A stretch of 64,000 nucleotides of DNA from contig CP014761.1 of NCBI GenBank assembly GCA_001647635.1, positions 2,480,001-2,544,000 on the forward strand, written 5' to 3'. Both the position numbers and the translations under genes were made by a program. Below are positions 27,272 through 37,140 of the stretch, one piece after another (position 1 is the stretch's first letter; each line of letters opens with the position of its first letter). The notes under the pieces are model-generated. The model made no database searches. It was not told the DNA's origin and saw nothing but the letters and a program-made list of their open reading frames with translations. The DNA is from Leifsonia xyli. GTDB lineage: Bacteria; Actinomycetota; Actinomycetes; Actinomycetales; Microbacteriaceae.

Positions 27272-29029
27272 TCAGCGGCTCAGGTCGGTGATGGTGAGGG
27301 CGGCGTCGATCAGTCCCAGATGCGACAGGCCCTGTGGAAAGTTGCCCCAGAAGCTGCCGTCCTCATCCAACATCTCGGCGTACAAGCCCACGTCGTTCGC
27401 GCGCTCCACCAGGTCGTCCATCAAGTCCGTCGCCTCCCGCACCTCGCCGACGCAGGCGAGGGCGGCGGCGAGCCAGAACGAGCACGCGACGAAGGGGCGC
27501 TCGCCCTCCGCCTCCGCACCGGTGAAGCGATGCAGCAACGACCCGTGGCCCAGCTCCCGGCGAAGCGCGGCGATGGTCGACCGCATCCGCTCACCGCGGT
27601 CGAACCCGCTGGGCGCGTGCAGGAGCACCGATGCATCCAGCTCGTCCACGCCCGCGACCATCGTGTAGGCGCCCAGCTTCTCGGACCAGCAGTTCTCGTC
27701 CACCCACGCGTGGATGAGGTCCGCCTCCCGGCGCCAGCGGGCCGGGTTCCCCTGCGCCTGACCGAGTTCGGCCAGCTGCAGCGCCGACTGCAGCGCCTGC
27801 CAGCAGCCCATCTTGGACGAGGTGTGGTGCCGCAGCTCCGTCAGCTCCCACATGCCCGAGTCGGGCTGCGGCCACACGTCGCACACACGGTCGGCGACAT
27901 CCGAGACCAAGCGGCGCGTCGGGACATCGAGCACGTTGCCCTCGGCGGCGTACGCCAGCGCCACGCTCAGCAGGTCACCGTACACGCCCAACTGCAGCTG
28001 CGTCGCGGCGCGGTTGCCGGTGACCACCGGCCCGATGCCGCGCCAGCCCGGCACGTCGTGCTCCTGCGGTTCGGCCGACGACTCCTCCCGCAGTCCGTAC
28101 AGGATGCGCAGCTCGGCGTGGTCGCCCTTCACCGCCCGCAGCAACCACGAGATCGACGCATGCGTCTCCTCCCGCAGGCCGAACCGGGCGAGCGCCCGCA
28201 GCGAGTACGCGGTGTCGCGCACCCAGGCGAAGCGGTAGTCCCAGTTCTTGCCGCCGCGCGGAGTCTCCGGGAGGGAGGTCGTGGCCGCCGCCGCGATGGC
28301 TCCGGTCGGCGCGTAGAGCAGCAGCTTCAGCGCGAGGGCGCTGCGCTGCACCGCCTCCGCCCACGGGCCGTCGTACGCGAAGGTCCGCGACCACAGCTCC
28401 CAGTTCGACACCGTCCGATCGATCCCGATGTCGACGTTGCCCGGCACGGGAAGGTGCAGCGGCTCGTCCTGCGTCGCCACCACGGTGAGGGTGCGCCGCG
28501 AACCCTCCGCCACGCGGATGCGGCCGCCGAAGCGCGGGGCGTCCGCATCCTCGACGGCGTCGTCCAGGCCCGTGACACCGATGTTGACCGTTCCCACGCG
28601 CAGGATGCGGTTGCCGTCGATGTGCTCGGCCCACGGGCTCGACATCCCGAGCACAGTGCCGGGTTCGACCGACCAGTCCATGACGACCGTGCCGGACATT
28701 CCCTCGATGCGGCGGGCGAACTCCAGCCACGGCAGCCGTCCGGCCACGCCGGTGACGAGTGCGTCGGTGACCCGGACGGAGCCGTTCGCGGTCGTGAACG
28801 TCGTCTCGAGCACATTGGTGCCCGGCAGGTAGCGGCGCCGGGAGGTGAAATCCGCGACCGGGCGCAGCACCATCCGGCCGCCGCGCTCGGGGTCGAGCAG
28901 CGACGTGAAGACCGGCGGCGAATCCAGGTTCGGGATCGGCAGCCAGTCGACGGTGCCCGCACGATCGACGAGCGCGACCGTGCGGCCGTCGCCCAGAGCG
29001 GCGTGGTCCTCGATCGCGAGTGCGTCCAT
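27272..29029 (-). CDS. Glycoside hydrolase family 15 (glucoamylase/trehalase-like)
   Basis: A 585-residue enzyme that should release glucose from alpha-glucans or trehalose. The N-terminal beta domain starts IEDHAALGDGRTVALVDRAG. The (alpha/alpha)6 barrel contains NWDYRFAWVRDTAYSLRAL, GMWELTELRHHTSSKMGCWQ with the probable acid Glu, and AGVDELDASVLLHAP. The ATG at 29029 fits family N-termini; a GTG at 29044 would overlap the kinase stop (GTGA) and add five residues. Actinobacterial GH15 proteins include both glucoamylases and trehalases. It is the last gene after glgX and the kinase. Confidence 0.88.
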   Translation of the reverse strand: MDALAIEDHAALGDGRTVALVDRAGTVDWLPIPNLDSPPVFTSLLDPERGGRMVLRPVADFTSRRRYLPGTNVLETTFTTANGSVRVTDALVTGVAGRLPWLEFARRIEGMSGTVVMDWSVEPGTVLGMSSPWAEHIDGNRILRVGTVNIGVTGLDDAVEDADAPRFGGRIRVAEGSRRTLTVVATQDEPLHLPVPGNVDIGIDRTVSNWELWSRTFAYDGPWAEAVQRSALALKLLLYAPTGAIAAAATTSLPETPRGGKNWDYRFAWVRDTAYSLRALARFGLREETHASISWLLRAVKGDHAELRILYGLREESSAEPQEHDVPGWRGIGPVVTGNRAATQLQLGVYGDLLSVALAYAAEGNVLDVPTRRLVSDVADRVCDVWPQPDSGMWELTELRHHTSSKMGCWQALQSALQLAELGQAQGNPARWRREADLIHAWVDENCWSEKLGAYTMVAGVDELDASVLLHAPSGFDRGERMRSTIAALRRELGHGSLLHRFTGAEAEGERPFVACSFWLAAALACVGEVREATDLMDDLVERANDVGLYAEMLDEDGSFWGNFPQGLSHLGLIDAALTITDLSR

Positions 29030-29040
29030 CCCGGGCGTCG

Positions 29041-29898
29041 TCACGCCTCCGGTCGGAGGCCGGCGGCGGCGATGACGGCCTCGCGGAAGACGGGTGTCAG
29101 CTGCTTCGCGGTCGGCCGCGCGGCGGGGTCGCTCGCGGTCATGGCGTGCAGGATGCGCGTCCAGTCGCCCGGCAGGTCGTCCGGGACGGGCGGCTCGTGA
29201 TCCAGCCGCGCCATGGCCGACTCGACCGCATCCCCGGGGTACGCGACAGACCGCGTGAAGCACTCCAGCAGCACCAGGCCGAGCGAGTAGATGTCGCTCG
29301 CCGGGGTCGCGGGCCGCCGGAGCGCCTGCTCGGGGCTGAGGTAGGCCGCGGTTCCGGTCGTCTTGCCGTCCTCGGGAGTCGACGGAGCGCCCGTGATCCC
29401 GCTGGCGATGCCGAAATCGGTGAGCCGGGCGCGTGCCCGGAACGTCGTCGTGCCGTACGAGACGAGCATGATGTTCGACGGCTTGATGTCGCGGTGCACG
29501 ACGCCGTTCGCATGGACGTACTCGAGCGCCTCCGAGATGTCGTAGGCGATTTCGGCGATCTCCTCGAGGGACAGCTCCCGCTTGTCCAGCATGGCGGCGA
29601 GATCGGTTCCCGAGACGAGTTCCATGATGAGGAACGGCCGCGGGTCCTTCGGCGAGGTGTAGTCGATACCGGCGTCGATCAGCGAGACGATGCCGTGATG
29701 GCTGAGCCGTGCGAGCGCCGCCTGCTCGGTGCGGTACTGCGCCATCTCCTCCTCGCCGCCGGAGCGGTAGAGCTTGATGGCCACCTGCCGGCCGAGCAGT
29801 TCGTCCGTCGCCTTGAAGATGCTGGCCTCGCCACCGCGGCCGATGACGTGCTGCGGACGGTAGCGTCCGAGCAGTGCCGGGATGGTGGACTCGGGCAT
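29041..29898 (-). CDS. Soluble Hanks-type Ser/Thr protein kinase
   Basis: A 285-residue protein consisting of a kinase domain only. The glycine loop is GRGGEA (20-25), with ATP Lys42 (VAIKLY). HRDIKPSN contains the catalytic Asp137, DFG lies at 161-163, and GTAAYLSPEQAL forms the activation/APE-like region. No transmembrane or sensor domain follows, unlike PknA/B. The ATG overlaps the glgX stop (TGATG), and its stop abuts the GH15 start, so it is embedded in a glycogen/trehalose operon. It probably phosphorylates an enzyme or regulator of storage metabolism, which is inference. Confidence 0.88.
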   Translation of the reverse strand: MPESTIPALLGRYRPQHVIGRGGEASIFKATDELLGRQVAIKLYRSGGEEEMAQYRTEQAALARLSHHGIVSLIDAGIDYTSPKDPRPFLIMELVSGTDLAAMLDKRELSLEEIAEIAYDISEALEYVHANGVVHRDIKPSNIMLVSYGTTTFRARARLTDFGIASGITGAPSTPEDGKTTGTAAYLSPEQALRRPATPASDIYSLGLVLLECFTRSVAYPGDAVESAMARLDHEPPVPDDLPGDWTRILHAMTASDPAARPTAKQLTPVFREAVIAAAGLRPEA

Positions 29899-31934
29899 CA
29901 GCTGCTCCGCGACCTCAGCAGCGCGAACGACGACTCGCCCAGGATGACACTGGACCCGTCGCCGAGGGCGAGCTCGGGGTCGCTCGACAGCTCCAGCTCC
30001 CAGGCGGAGCCGGTCGTGTCGGGGAGCACGAACTCCACGCCGTTGCCCGCCCCGTTCAGCATGAGCAGGAACGAGTCGGCGCCCTCGTGGCGGAGCTCGA
30101 ACGCGATCGAGCGGGCCAGCGGGTCGCCCCAGTCCTCGTCGGCGAACGGCTCGCCGTCCGAGCGGAGGATGCACACCACATCCGGGCCGCCGACGTCGGG
30201 CGCGTGCCGGTACCACTCGGGCCGCAGCGCGGGCTCGTTTCGTCGCAGGTGGATGAGCTTGGTGGTGAACTCGTGCAGCTCCCAGTCCGCGTTCTCCCAG
30301 TCGAACCACGAGATCTCGTTGTCCTGGCAGTATGCGTTGTTGTTGCCCCGCTGGGTGCGGCCGATCTCGTCGCCGCCGAGGATCATCGGCACGCCCGCCG
30401 ACAGCAGCACGGTGGCGAGGAAGTTCTTGCGCTGCCGGGTGCGGAAGGCGTTGACGCCCGGGTCGTCGGTCGGTCCCTCGACCCCGTAGTTGCTGGAGCG
30501 GTTGTCCGATTCCCCGTCGCGGTTGTCCTCGCCGTTCGCCTCGTTGTGCTTCTCGTTGTAGCTGGTGAGGTCGGCGAGGGTGAAACCGTCGTGGGCGGTG
30601 ACGAAGTTGACGCTCGACAGCGGTGCGCGGCGCGAGTCCTCGTAGATGTCGGGGCTGCCGAGCACCCGCTGCGACAGCGTCGACAGTACACCGGGCTCGC
30701 CCCGCCAGAAGTCGCGCACGTCGTCGCGGAACTTGCCGTTCCACTCCGACCAGTCGGCCGGGAACCCGCCAAGCTGGTAGCCCGCCACATCCCACGGCTC
30801 GGCGATCATCTTCACCTGCGCGAGAGTCGGGTCCTGCTGGATGAGCGTGAGGAACGCGCTGTGCAGGCTGGCGTCCCCGCCTTGCCGGGTCAGGGTGGTG
30901 GCGAGATCGAAGCGGAAGCCGTCGATGTGGTAGTCCTCGACCCAGTAGCGGAGCGAGTCCATGATGATCTGCAGCGCCGCCGGGTGGCTGACGTTCCAGC
31001 TGTTGCCGGTGCCGGTCGTGTCGAAGTAGTGCGCGCCGTCGCCCTCGACCAGCCGGTAGTACGACGGGTTGTCGATGCCCTTGAAGCTGTAGGTGGGCCC
31101 GAGATCGTTGCCCTCGGCGGTGTGGTTGTAGACGACGTCGAGGATGACCTCGATGCCGGCCGCGTGGAGCGCCTTCACCATGCCCTTGAACTCGTCGACC
31201 TGGTGGCCCGTGTCGCCGGTCGCGGCGTACTCGTTGTGCGGCGCGAAGAACCCGATGGAGTTGTAGCCCCAGTAGTTGCGGAGGCCCTTCTCGAGCAGGT
31301 GCGCGTCCTGGACGAACTGGTGGATGGGCAGCAGCTCGACCGCGGTGACGCCGAGGTTCTTGAGGTACTCGACGGCGGCGGGATGCGCGAGTCCGGCGTA
31401 AGTGCCGCGGAACTCCTCGGGCACCCACTCCATGAGCTTGGTGAAGCCCTTCACGTGCATCTCGTAGATGATCGTCTCGCTGAGCGGCGTGCGGGGACGC
31501 TCGTGGTCCCCCCAGTCGAACTCCTGCCGGTCGACGGCGACGCCGAGCGCGACGTGTCGCGCGCCGTTGGTGTCGCTGCGGCGCTTGGGCCGACCGAGCT
31601 GGTGCCCGAACACGGCCTGCGTGTTGTCCCAGGAGCCCGTGACGGCCCGGGTATGCGGCGGCAGCAGCACCTTGGCGGGGGAGAATCGGAGGCCGTTGGC
31701 CGGATCCCACGGCCCGTCGACGCGGAGGCCGTACCGGGTGCCCGGCACGAGGCCGGGGACGAAGCCGTGGAAGACGTGACCGGTGCGGTCCGTCAGGACG
31801 GTCTGCTTCTCGCGTCCGCGGTGGTCGAACAGCGAGACGATCACCTTGTCGGCGTGCTCGCTGTAGACCGCGACATTGGCGCCGCCCTCGCGCAGGGTGA
31901 TCCCCAGCGGGTACGGCGCGGAGTCGCCGCTCAC
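29898..31934 (-). CDS. glgX: Glycogen debranching enzyme GlgX/TreX
   Basis: A 678-residue GH13_11 isoamylase-type enzyme cutting alpha-1,6 branches. The N-terminal CBM48-like domain begins SGDSAPYPLGITLREGGANV. Catalytic blocks are DVVYNHTAEGN, FRFDLATTL (nucleophile Asp), MIAEPWD (acid Glu) and VTAHDGFTLADL. GTG at 31934 was chosen: upstream in-frame sequence is not homologous, and a 20-codon ORF ends in GTGA overlap with it. In operon with the kinase and GH15 genes. With treY/treZ it completes the TreX-TreY-TreZ route. Confidence 0.9.
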   Translation of the reverse strand: MSGDSAPYPLGITLREGGANVAVYSEHADKVIVSLFDHRGREKQTVLTDRTGHVFHGFVPGLVPGTRYGLRVDGPWDPANGLRFSPAKVLLPPHTRAVTGSWDNTQAVFGHQLGRPKRRSDTNGARHVALGVAVDRQEFDWGDHERPRTPLSETIIYEMHVKGFTKLMEWVPEEFRGTYAGLAHPAAVEYLKNLGVTAVELLPIHQFVQDAHLLEKGLRNYWGYNSIGFFAPHNEYAATGDTGHQVDEFKGMVKALHAAGIEVILDVVYNHTAEGNDLGPTYSFKGIDNPSYYRLVEGDGAHYFDTTGTGNSWNVSHPAALQIIMDSLRYWVEDYHIDGFRFDLATTLTRQGGDASLHSAFLTLIQQDPTLAQVKMIAEPWDVAGYQLGGFPADWSEWNGKFRDDVRDFWRGEPGVLSTLSQRVLGSPDIYEDSRRAPLSSVNFVTAHDGFTLADLTSYNEKHNEANGEDNRDGESDNRSSNYGVEGPTDDPGVNAFRTRQRKNFLATVLLSAGVPMILGGDEIGRTQRGNNNAYCQDNEISWFDWENADWELHEFTTKLIHLRRNEPALRPEWYRHAPDVGGPDVVCILRSDGEPFADEDWGDPLARSIAFELRHEGADSFLLMLNGAGNGVEFVLPDTTGSAWELELSSDPELALGDGSSVILGESSFALLRSRSS

Positions 31935-31993
31935 GCGGCGGACTCGGAACGGGCGGCGAGGAGCGGGCGGTGGAGGGGGCAGGGCAAGGACAC
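31931..31993 (-). CDS. Possible 20-codon leader ORF coupled to glgX
   Basis: A GTG with GGAGG 4 nt upstream (minus strand, 32002-31998) opens a 20-codon frame rich in Leu, Pro, Arg and Ala whose TGA overlaps the glgX GTG (GTGA). The Shine-Dalgarno serves this frame rather than glgX. It could be a translational-coupling leader; alternatively one base lost between the frames would make this the true glgX N-terminus. Composition alone does not show it is translated. Confidence 0.35.
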   Translation of the reverse strand: MSLPCPLHRPLLAARSESAA

Positions 31994-32113
31994 GGTGCCT
32001 CCGATCGGCGGGTAGACCGCCACGATACCTGCGGGCGTGCGCGGCGCTCCAGCCATTGACAGGGAGGGGTGGGGACGTTAGATGCAGGTTGCGTCGCGAC
32101 GACGGTTGAACAT

Positions 32114-32133
32114 TGGTGTCAATAGTGACACCA
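32114..32133. promoter_or_regulatory. HicAB operator palindrome
   Basis: TGGTGTCA-ATAG-TGACACCA is a perfect 8-bp inverted repeat that ends next to TAGACT (32134-32139), which itself abuts the hicA GTG. A HicB-type antitoxin would be expected to bind here for autoregulation. The site also lies upstream of glgX on the other strand. Confidence 0.6.
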
Positions 32134-32139
32134 TAGACT

Positions 32140-32391
32140 GTGCCGAAAATCGCAAAGCTCCTCGTGCGAATGAGGCTCAACCCGAGAGATGTCAGGTTCG
32201 ATGAGTTGGCGGCGGTCTGCGTCGCCTATTTCGGAGAACCACGCCAGTCGGGCTCCAGTCACCTGGTGTTCAAGACCCCATGGGCCGGTGATCCGAGAGT
32301 GAACATCCAGAACGATGGTGGGAAGGCGAAGCGGTACCAGGTCGTTCAGGTGCTGCAGGCGATCGAACGATGGGAGAGTGAGCGGCGATGA
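32140..32391 (+). CDS. hicA: HicA-type toxin (mRNA interferase)
   Basis: An 83-residue protein of the YcfA/HicA dsRBD-like fold. GSSHLVFKTPWAG carries the GSSH segment with the presumed catalytic His, and VNIQNDGGKAKRYQVVQVLQ forms the C-terminal strand and helix. The N-terminus (about 30 residues before the HicA core) matches an actinobacterial subclass. HicA toxins cleave mRNA when freed from HicB. The GTG start is not certain because TAGACT abuts it; a GTG at 32164 or ATG at 32170 could also be used. Overlaps hicB by ATGA. Confidence 0.75.
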   Translation: MPKIAKLLVRMRLNPRDVRFDELAAVCVAYFGEPRQSGSSHLVFKTPWAGDPRVNIQNDGGKAKRYQVVQVLQAIERWESERR

Positions 32392-32714
32392 TCGACTTCA
32401 CGCATTACAGCTATCGGGTGCTCTGGTCGGCTGAGGACGGAGAGTACATCGGCCAGGTGGCGGAGTTCCCCTCGCTGTCGTGGCTCGGGCCGACCCAGTC
32501 CGAGGCGCTGCAGGGGATCGTGGCGCTGGTCGAGGACGTCGTCGAAGATCTTCAGCTGTCCGGGGAGGTGGTGCCGGAACCGTTCTCCGAGCGGCGCTAC
32601 AGCGGTGAGTTCAAAGTGCGCATCCCGCCGGAGCTCCACCGGAGCCTCGCCATTCAGGCGGCAGAGGAGCATGTGAGCCTCAACCGATTGGTCAGCTCGC
32701 GGCTGGCCTCGTGA
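32388..32714 (+). CDS. hicB: HicB-type antitoxin
   Basis: A 108-residue antitoxin. The N-terminal degraded RNase H-like domain ([28 protein letters not shown]) is followed by a C-terminal DNA-binding region ([20 protein letters not shown] and [13 protein letters not shown], ribbon-helix-helix type). It neutralises HicA and should repress the operon at the 32114-32133 palindrome. Its 3' end overlaps the convergent treZ gene by 23 nt. Confidence 0.85.
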   Translation: MIDFTHYSYRVLWSAEDGEYIGQVAEFPSLSWLGPTQSEALQGIVALVEDVVEDLQLSGEVVPEPFSERRYSGEFKVRIPPELHRSLAIQAAEEHVSLNRLVSSRLAS

Positions 32715-34404
32715 CCCACACCGCCTCCTCGAACGCCGCCACGGTGTCCGCGGGCGGCGCGCCCAGACCGGTGCCCGACAGGGTGACCTCGACCAGCAGG
32801 TCGCCGCGGCGGAAGCGGAAGACGCCCTCGCCGTAGGCCACGTCGGTCGCCGGCACGTCGAGAGGGATGTCGCGGCGCAGCGCCGTCAGCGTGCGGTACC
32901 AGTCCAGCATCCGTGCGTTCTCGTGCCGCGAGACCTCCGACCAGTCGAGCTTCGAGCGCTCGAACGTCTGCGGGTCCTGCGGGTCGGGCACCACGTCCCG
33001 GTCCCAGCCCATCTTCGCGAATTCGGCGATGCGTCCCTCCGCCGTCGCCTTCCCGAGCTCCGGTTCGGGGTGGGAGGTGAAGAACTGCCAGGGGGTCGTG
33101 GCCGCCCACTCCTCGCCCATGAACAGCATCGGGGTGAACGGGCCGAGCAGGGTCAGCGCGGCGGCGGCGGCCAGACGGCCGGGATCCAGCGTCGCGGTCA
33201 GGCGGTCGCCCGCGGCGCGGTTGCCGATCTGGTCGTGGTCCTGGCTGAAGGCGACCAGGCGCGTGAACGGGATGTCCGGGTCCAGGGGGCGCCCGTGGTG
33301 GCGTTCGCGGAAGCTCGACCACGTTCCGTCGTGGAAGAAGCCGCGCTCGAACACCTTCACCAGCGCGCCCGGGTCGGCGAAGTCGGCGTAGTAGCCGGTG
33401 GCCTCGCCGGTCAGGTTCGCGTGGATGCTGTGGTGCACGTCGTCGTCCCACTGCGCGTGCAGGCCGAAGCCGTGGTGGGAGCGGCGGCGGATCAGCTTCG
33501 GATCGTTGAGGTCGCTCTCCGCGATCAGCGTGCGCGGTCGGCCCGTCTCGCCGGCGAGCTCGTCGGCCAGCATGGCGAGCTCCTCCAGGAGGTGCGTCGC
33601 GGTGTGGTCCTGGAGGGCGTGCACCGCATCCAGCCGCAGGCCGTCGACGTGCATCTCGCGCAGCCAGTACTCGGCGTTGTCGAGGATGTAGCGGCGCACC
33701 TCGTCCGACAGCGGCCCGTCGAGGTTGATGTTGACGCCCCAGGTGCTGGCGCCCTGCCCCAGGTAGGGGCCGAACTTCGGGAGGTAGTTGCCGCTCGGTC
33801 CGAGGTGGTTGTAGACGACGTCCTGGATCACGGCGAGGCCGCGCCGGTGGCAGGCCTCGACGAACCGCTGGTAGGCCGCGGGGCCGCCGTACTGCTCGTG
33901 CACGGCGTACCAGAGCACGCCGTCGTAGCCCCAGTTGTGCGTGCCGTTGAAGGCGTTCACGGGCAGCAGTTCGATGGCGTCGACGCCCAGGTCGACCAGG
34001 TGGTCGAGCCGGTCGAGGGCGGAGTCCAGCGTCCCCTCGGGCGTGAAGGTTCCGATGTGGAGCTCGTAGACGACCGCGCCGGTGAGGTCGCGACCCTCCC
34101 AGGCGCCGTCCTCCCAGGCATGTGCGCGCGGGTCGAACTCGCGGCTCAGCTGGTGGACGCCGCGCGGCTGGCGCAGCGAACGGGGGTCCGGGAACGGTCC
34201 GTCGCCGTCGACCACGAACCCGTAATCGACAGGCGCGTCCGGGAGGCCGGGGGACTCGGCCAGCTCCCACCAGCCGCCGGCCGGGGCGTCCGGAGTCGAC
34301 GGCAGCGAGGTCAGCGGGAACGTCCCGAGACCATCGATCACGACATCCACGGTCCGTGCGCCGGGCGCCCAGACCGGGAAGGGTCGGTCGCCGTACGCGC
34401 TCAT
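32692..34404 (-). CDS. treZ: Malto-oligosyltrehalose trehalohydrolase
   Basis: A 570-residue GH13_10 enzyme releasing trehalose from maltooligosyl-trehalose. The N-terminal domain starts [17 protein letters not shown]. Barrel motifs are [26 protein letters not shown] (nucleophile Asp), LIAESDLND (acid Glu) and [10 protein letters not shown]. The ATG overlaps the treY stop (ATGA). The 3' end runs 23 nt into hicB on the other strand. Confidence 0.92.
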   Translation of the reverse strand: MSAYGDRPFPVWAPGARTVDVVIDGLGTFPLTSLPSTPDAPAGGWWELAESPGLPDAPVDYGFVVDGDGPFPDPRSLRQPRGVHQLSREFDPRAHAWEDGAWEGRDLTGAVVYELHIGTFTPEGTLDSALDRLDHLVDLGVDAIELLPVNAFNGTHNWGYDGVLWYAVHEQYGGPAAYQRFVEACHRRGLAVIQDVVYNHLGPSGNYLPKFGPYLGQGASTWGVNINLDGPLSDEVRRYILDNAEYWLREMHVDGLRLDAVHALQDHTATHLLEELAMLADELAGETGRPRTLIAESDLNDPKLIRRRSHHGFGLHAQWDDDVHHSIHANLTGEATGYYADFADPGALVKVFERGFFHDGTWSSFRERHHGRPLDPDIPFTRLVAFSQDHDQIGNRAAGDRLTATLDPGRLAAAAALTLLGPFTPMLFMGEEWAATTPWQFFTSHPEPELGKATAEGRIAEFAKMGWDRDVVPDPQDPQTFERSKLDWSEVSRHENARMLDWYRTLTALRRDIPLDVPATDVAYGEGVFRFRRGDLLVEVTLSGTGLGAPPADTVAAFEEAVWVTRPAAS

Positions 34405-36665
34405 CGAGTCACCGCCAGAAGGGCGACGGGGTAGCGTTCGAAGACGGTGGCGAGCGGCACGCGCCCGCGGAACTCACGGCCGGTGAGTTCGTCTCGCACA
34501 GCCTCGTCACCGAGGTCGACCGTGGTGTCGGCCCAGCCGCCGGTGGCGGAGAGTCCGACGGGCAGGCGCGTGGCGAGGGCGATGGCGCCGCCTCGGTCGA
34601 AGCCGACGAGGTGGCCGGCCCGCGAGCCCTCCGCGTAGACCGGGCGGTAGCCGGTGAACAGCTCCGGCCGGTCGCGCAGCAGGCGGAGCGCGCGGGAGGT
34701 GACCAGCACCTTGGCCGCGCCCGAGGAGTCGATCTCGGGCTGCCATCCCTCGTCGATGTGTGCGAGCAGGCCGGCGGAGACGTCGAACTCGACGGGGCGG
34801 CGGTTGTCGGGATCGACCAGCGACCGCTCCCAGCGCTCGGAGCCCTGGTAGACGTCCGGCCGGCCGGGGCTCAGAAGCTGGAGCAGTTTGGCGCCGAGGC
34901 CGTTGCTCGCGCCGGGCACGTCGAGCACCGCCGCCAGCGCCTCCACTTCGGCGTGCACCCGCTCGTCGTCGAAGGCGGCGTCGATCGCCGCGCTCATGCT
35001 GGCCTCTAACTCCTCGTCCGGGTCGGTCCAGGAGGTGGAGGCGCCGGCCTCGCGCGCCGCCTTCAGCGCGTAGTCCTGCAACCGCTCGCGCGAGGCGGGC
35101 CAGGCGCCGACGACCGCCTGCCAGAGCAGGCTCTCCAGCGACCCGTCGCCGAAGCCGACCCGCTCGCGCACCGTGCGCAGGAACCGCTCGAACCGTCCGG
35201 GCAGCTCCGCGAGCACGGCGATCCGGGCGCGTGTGTCCTCGCCGCGCTTCGTGTCGTGGGTCGAGAGGACCGTCATGGAATCCGGGAGCCGGTGCTGCCG
35301 GTCCTCCTGCCGCCGGTGGAACTCCTCCGGCGACAGCGCGAACTCGGACGGGTCGCCGCCGACCTCGGTCAGCGACGTCAGCCGGGTGAACCGGTAGAAG
35401 GCGTTGTCCTCGACGCCCTTCGCCATGATCGCGCCGGTGGTCTGCTCGAAGCGCTCGCCGAGGCGGTCGCCGATGCGGGCGATGACGGGCGCGAGGTCGG
35501 GCCGGGACTCGGCGGTGGCCAGGCGCGCCTCCTCCAGGTACTCGGCGCCGAACGGCAGGTAGCTGCGGTACACCGGGAACCAGGCGGCCAGCTCTGCGAC
35601 AGCGTCCGCGGTCTCCTCGTCTGTCCCCTCGCCCAGCTCGCGCACGACCCGCAGCACCTCGGAGCGCAGGATGCTGTCGGCCACGGCGCGCTTGCGGCGG
35701 TGGACCAGTTCGGTCCAGTCCTGGTTCTCCTCGCGATCGTCCAGCTCGCCGGCCAGGGCGGTCAGCGGTCCCTCCCCGGCGGGGTCGACGAAGACCCGGT
35801 CGATCACGCCGAGCGCGTCGTAGCCGGTGGTGCCCTGGACGGGCCAGTCGGGCATCCGCTCGTCTCCCTCGATGATCTTCTCGACCCAGATCGGGGCGTC
35901 GCCCGCCAGGGCGCGCAGCCGTTCGAGGTACTGGCCGGGATCGCGCAGGCCGTCCGGGTGGTCGACGCGGAGGCCGTCCACGAGTCCCTCGTGCAGCCAG
36001 CGGCCGATCTCGCGGTGGGTGTCGTCGAAGACCTGCTGGTCCTCCACGCGGAGGCCGGCCAGCGTGGTCACGGCGAAGAAGCGGCGGTAGTTCATCTCGG
36101 CGTCCGCCCGGCGCCACGACATCAGCTCGTAGCTCTGGCGGTCGTGCACCTCGCGCGGGGTGCCCTCGCCGGTGCCGGGAGCGATCGGGAACCGGTGGTC
36201 GTAGTACCGGAGCTCGCCGTCTTCGACGCGCAGCGCATCCAGCTCGTCCGGGCCGTCGCCCAGCACGGGCAGCCGCAGCTTGCCGCGGCCGAACTCCCAG
36301 TCGATGTCGAAGTACGGAGCGTAGCGGGACTTCTGCCCGTGGGTGAGCAGGTCCCACCACCAGGCGTTCACCGCGGGGGTGGCGACGCCCATGTGGTTCG
36401 GGACGATGTCCACGAGCACCTTCAGACCCCGCGCGTGCGCTGCGTCGGAGAACTCCTGCAGCGCCTCGGGGCCGCCGCGGGACGCATCCACCCGGCTGTG
36501 GTCGACGACGTCGTAGCCGTGCATCGAGCCGGGCTCGGCTTCGAGCAGCGGGGAGAGGTAGACCCAGTCGGCGCCGAGACGCTGGATGTGGTCGAGCACC
36601 TGCGCGGCGTCGCGGAGAGTGAAGTCGGGGGAGATCTGAAGGCGGTAGGTGCTCACGTCGTTCAT
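34401..36665 (-). CDS. treY: Maltooligosyl trehalose synthase
   Basis: A 754-residue GH13_26 enzyme turning the reducing end of maltodextrin into a trehalose unit. [20 protein letters not shown] is the family N-terminus. [30 protein letters not shown] and [10 protein letters not shown] are catalytic or binding blocks. ATG at 36665 is used; a GTG three codons in (VSTYRLQ) has better Shine-Dalgarno spacing (GGAG about 10 nt) and may be the true start. First gene of the treY-treZ operon. Confidence 0.92.
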   Translation of the reverse strand: MNDVSTYRLQISPDFTLRDAAQVLDHIQRLGADWVYLSPLLEAEPGSMHGYDVVDHSRVDASRGGPEALQEFSDAAHARGLKVLVDIVPNHMGVATPAVNAWWWDLLTHGQKSRYAPYFDIDWEFGRGKLRLPVLGDGPDELDALRVEDGELRYYDHRFPIAPGTGEGTPREVHDRQSYELMSWRRADAEMNYRRFFAVTTLAGLRVEDQQVFDDTHREIGRWLHEGLVDGLRVDHPDGLRDPGQYLERLRALAGDAPIWVEKIIEGDERMPDWPVQGTTGYDALGVIDRVFVDPAGEGPLTALAGELDDREENQDWTELVHRRKRAVADSILRSEVLRVVRELGEGTDEETADAVAELAAWFPVYRSYLPFGAEYLEEARLATAESRPDLAPVIARIGDRLGERFEQTTGAIMAKGVEDNAFYRFTRLTSLTEVGGDPSEFALSPEEFHRRQEDRQHRLPDSMTVLSTHDTKRGEDTRARIAVLAELPGRFERFLRTVRERVGFGDGSLESLLWQAVVGAWPASRERLQDYALKAAREAGASTSWTDPDEELEASMSAAIDAAFDDERVHAEVEALAAVLDVPGASNGLGAKLLQLLSPGRPDVYQGSERWERSLVDPDNRRPVEFDVSAGLLAHIDEGWQPEIDSSGAAKVLVTSRALRLLRDRPELFTGYRPVYAEGSRAGHLVGFDRGGAIALATRLPVGLSATGGWADTTVDLGDEAVRDELTGREFRGRVPLATVFERYPVALLAVTR

Positions 36666-36800
36666 TCTCCGGGAGCGCGGCCTCCGCGAGCAGGCCTTGA
36701 AATCCTTGCCCAGGGAGATTGCTAGACAAGCAAGCAATATGATTAGACTAACTACACGTACGTCCGTAGAACAGGGCGTACTAGAAAGGAAGCGGCGGGG
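36666..36800. promoter_or_regulatory. Divergent promoter region between treY and the DUF7882 gene
   Basis: This 135-nt gap is much more AT-rich than its surroundings. It holds ATTGCT...AGCAAT arms (about 36718-36739), TATGAT (36739-36744) and TTAGACT boxes and the palindrome ACGTACGT. GAAAGGAAG (36784-36792) is the ribosome site for the rightward gene. It probably contains both promoters; no regulator can be assigned. Confidence 0.45.
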
Positions 36801-37106
36801 ATGGGCGTGCTCAACTACGGCGGAACGGACTACCTGTTCGGCGATCGACTGCTGTCGCATCTGCAGGTCGTGATCACCACGAAGCTCCGCCGCCGGGAGT
36901 CGTTCACGCTCAGCTGGATCCCGGACGGCGAAGGCGGACGCGAGGCGATCTGGGTCGACAACGGCCTGCCGATCCGGTTCCGCTACGACGAGTCGACCAT
37001 CGCGCCCCTCAATCGCGAGTGGCTGGACGCCCTCATGGACGGCACCCACCGGCCCAACGGACTGCTCGTCATGCCCGAGCCGGTTCTGAGTGCGGCCAGA
37101 AGCTAG
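36801..37106 (+). CDS. DUF7882-type small protein
   Basis: A 101-residue soluble protein beginning MGVLNYGGTDYLFGDRLLSH, with LQVVITTKLRRRESFTLSW, IWVDNGLPIRFRY and the C-terminal LNREWLDALMDGTHRPNGLL. This pattern is common in Microbacteriaceae (DUF7882 family, sometimes mislabelled as ATP-dependent DNA ligase). Function unknown. It is followed closely by two MarR genes, an arrangement worth noting for a functional link. Confidence 0.78.
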   Translation: MGVLNYGGTDYLFGDRLLSHLQVVITTKLRRRESFTLSWIPDGEGGREAIWVDNGLPIRFRYDESTIAPLNREWLDALMDGTHRPNGLLVMPEPVLSAARS

Positions 37107-37140
37107 ACAGCCTCTTTACTCGGTGCCCTATCGTTAAGCC

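Noticed and set aside
26696..29200. Long rightward frame of 834 codons antisense to the GH15 gene
   Set aside because: Its Arg/Ala/Gly/Val-rich translation is typical of antisense frames in high-GC DNA. The minus strand carries a complete GH15 enzyme.
29874..32015. Rightward frame of 713 codons antisense to glgX
   Set aside because: Covered by a full-length debranching enzyme; no domain or start signal on this strand.
32923..36725. Long rightward frames antisense to treZ and treY
   Set aside because: Both are mirror frames of well-conserved GH13 enzymes and lack recognisable motifs.
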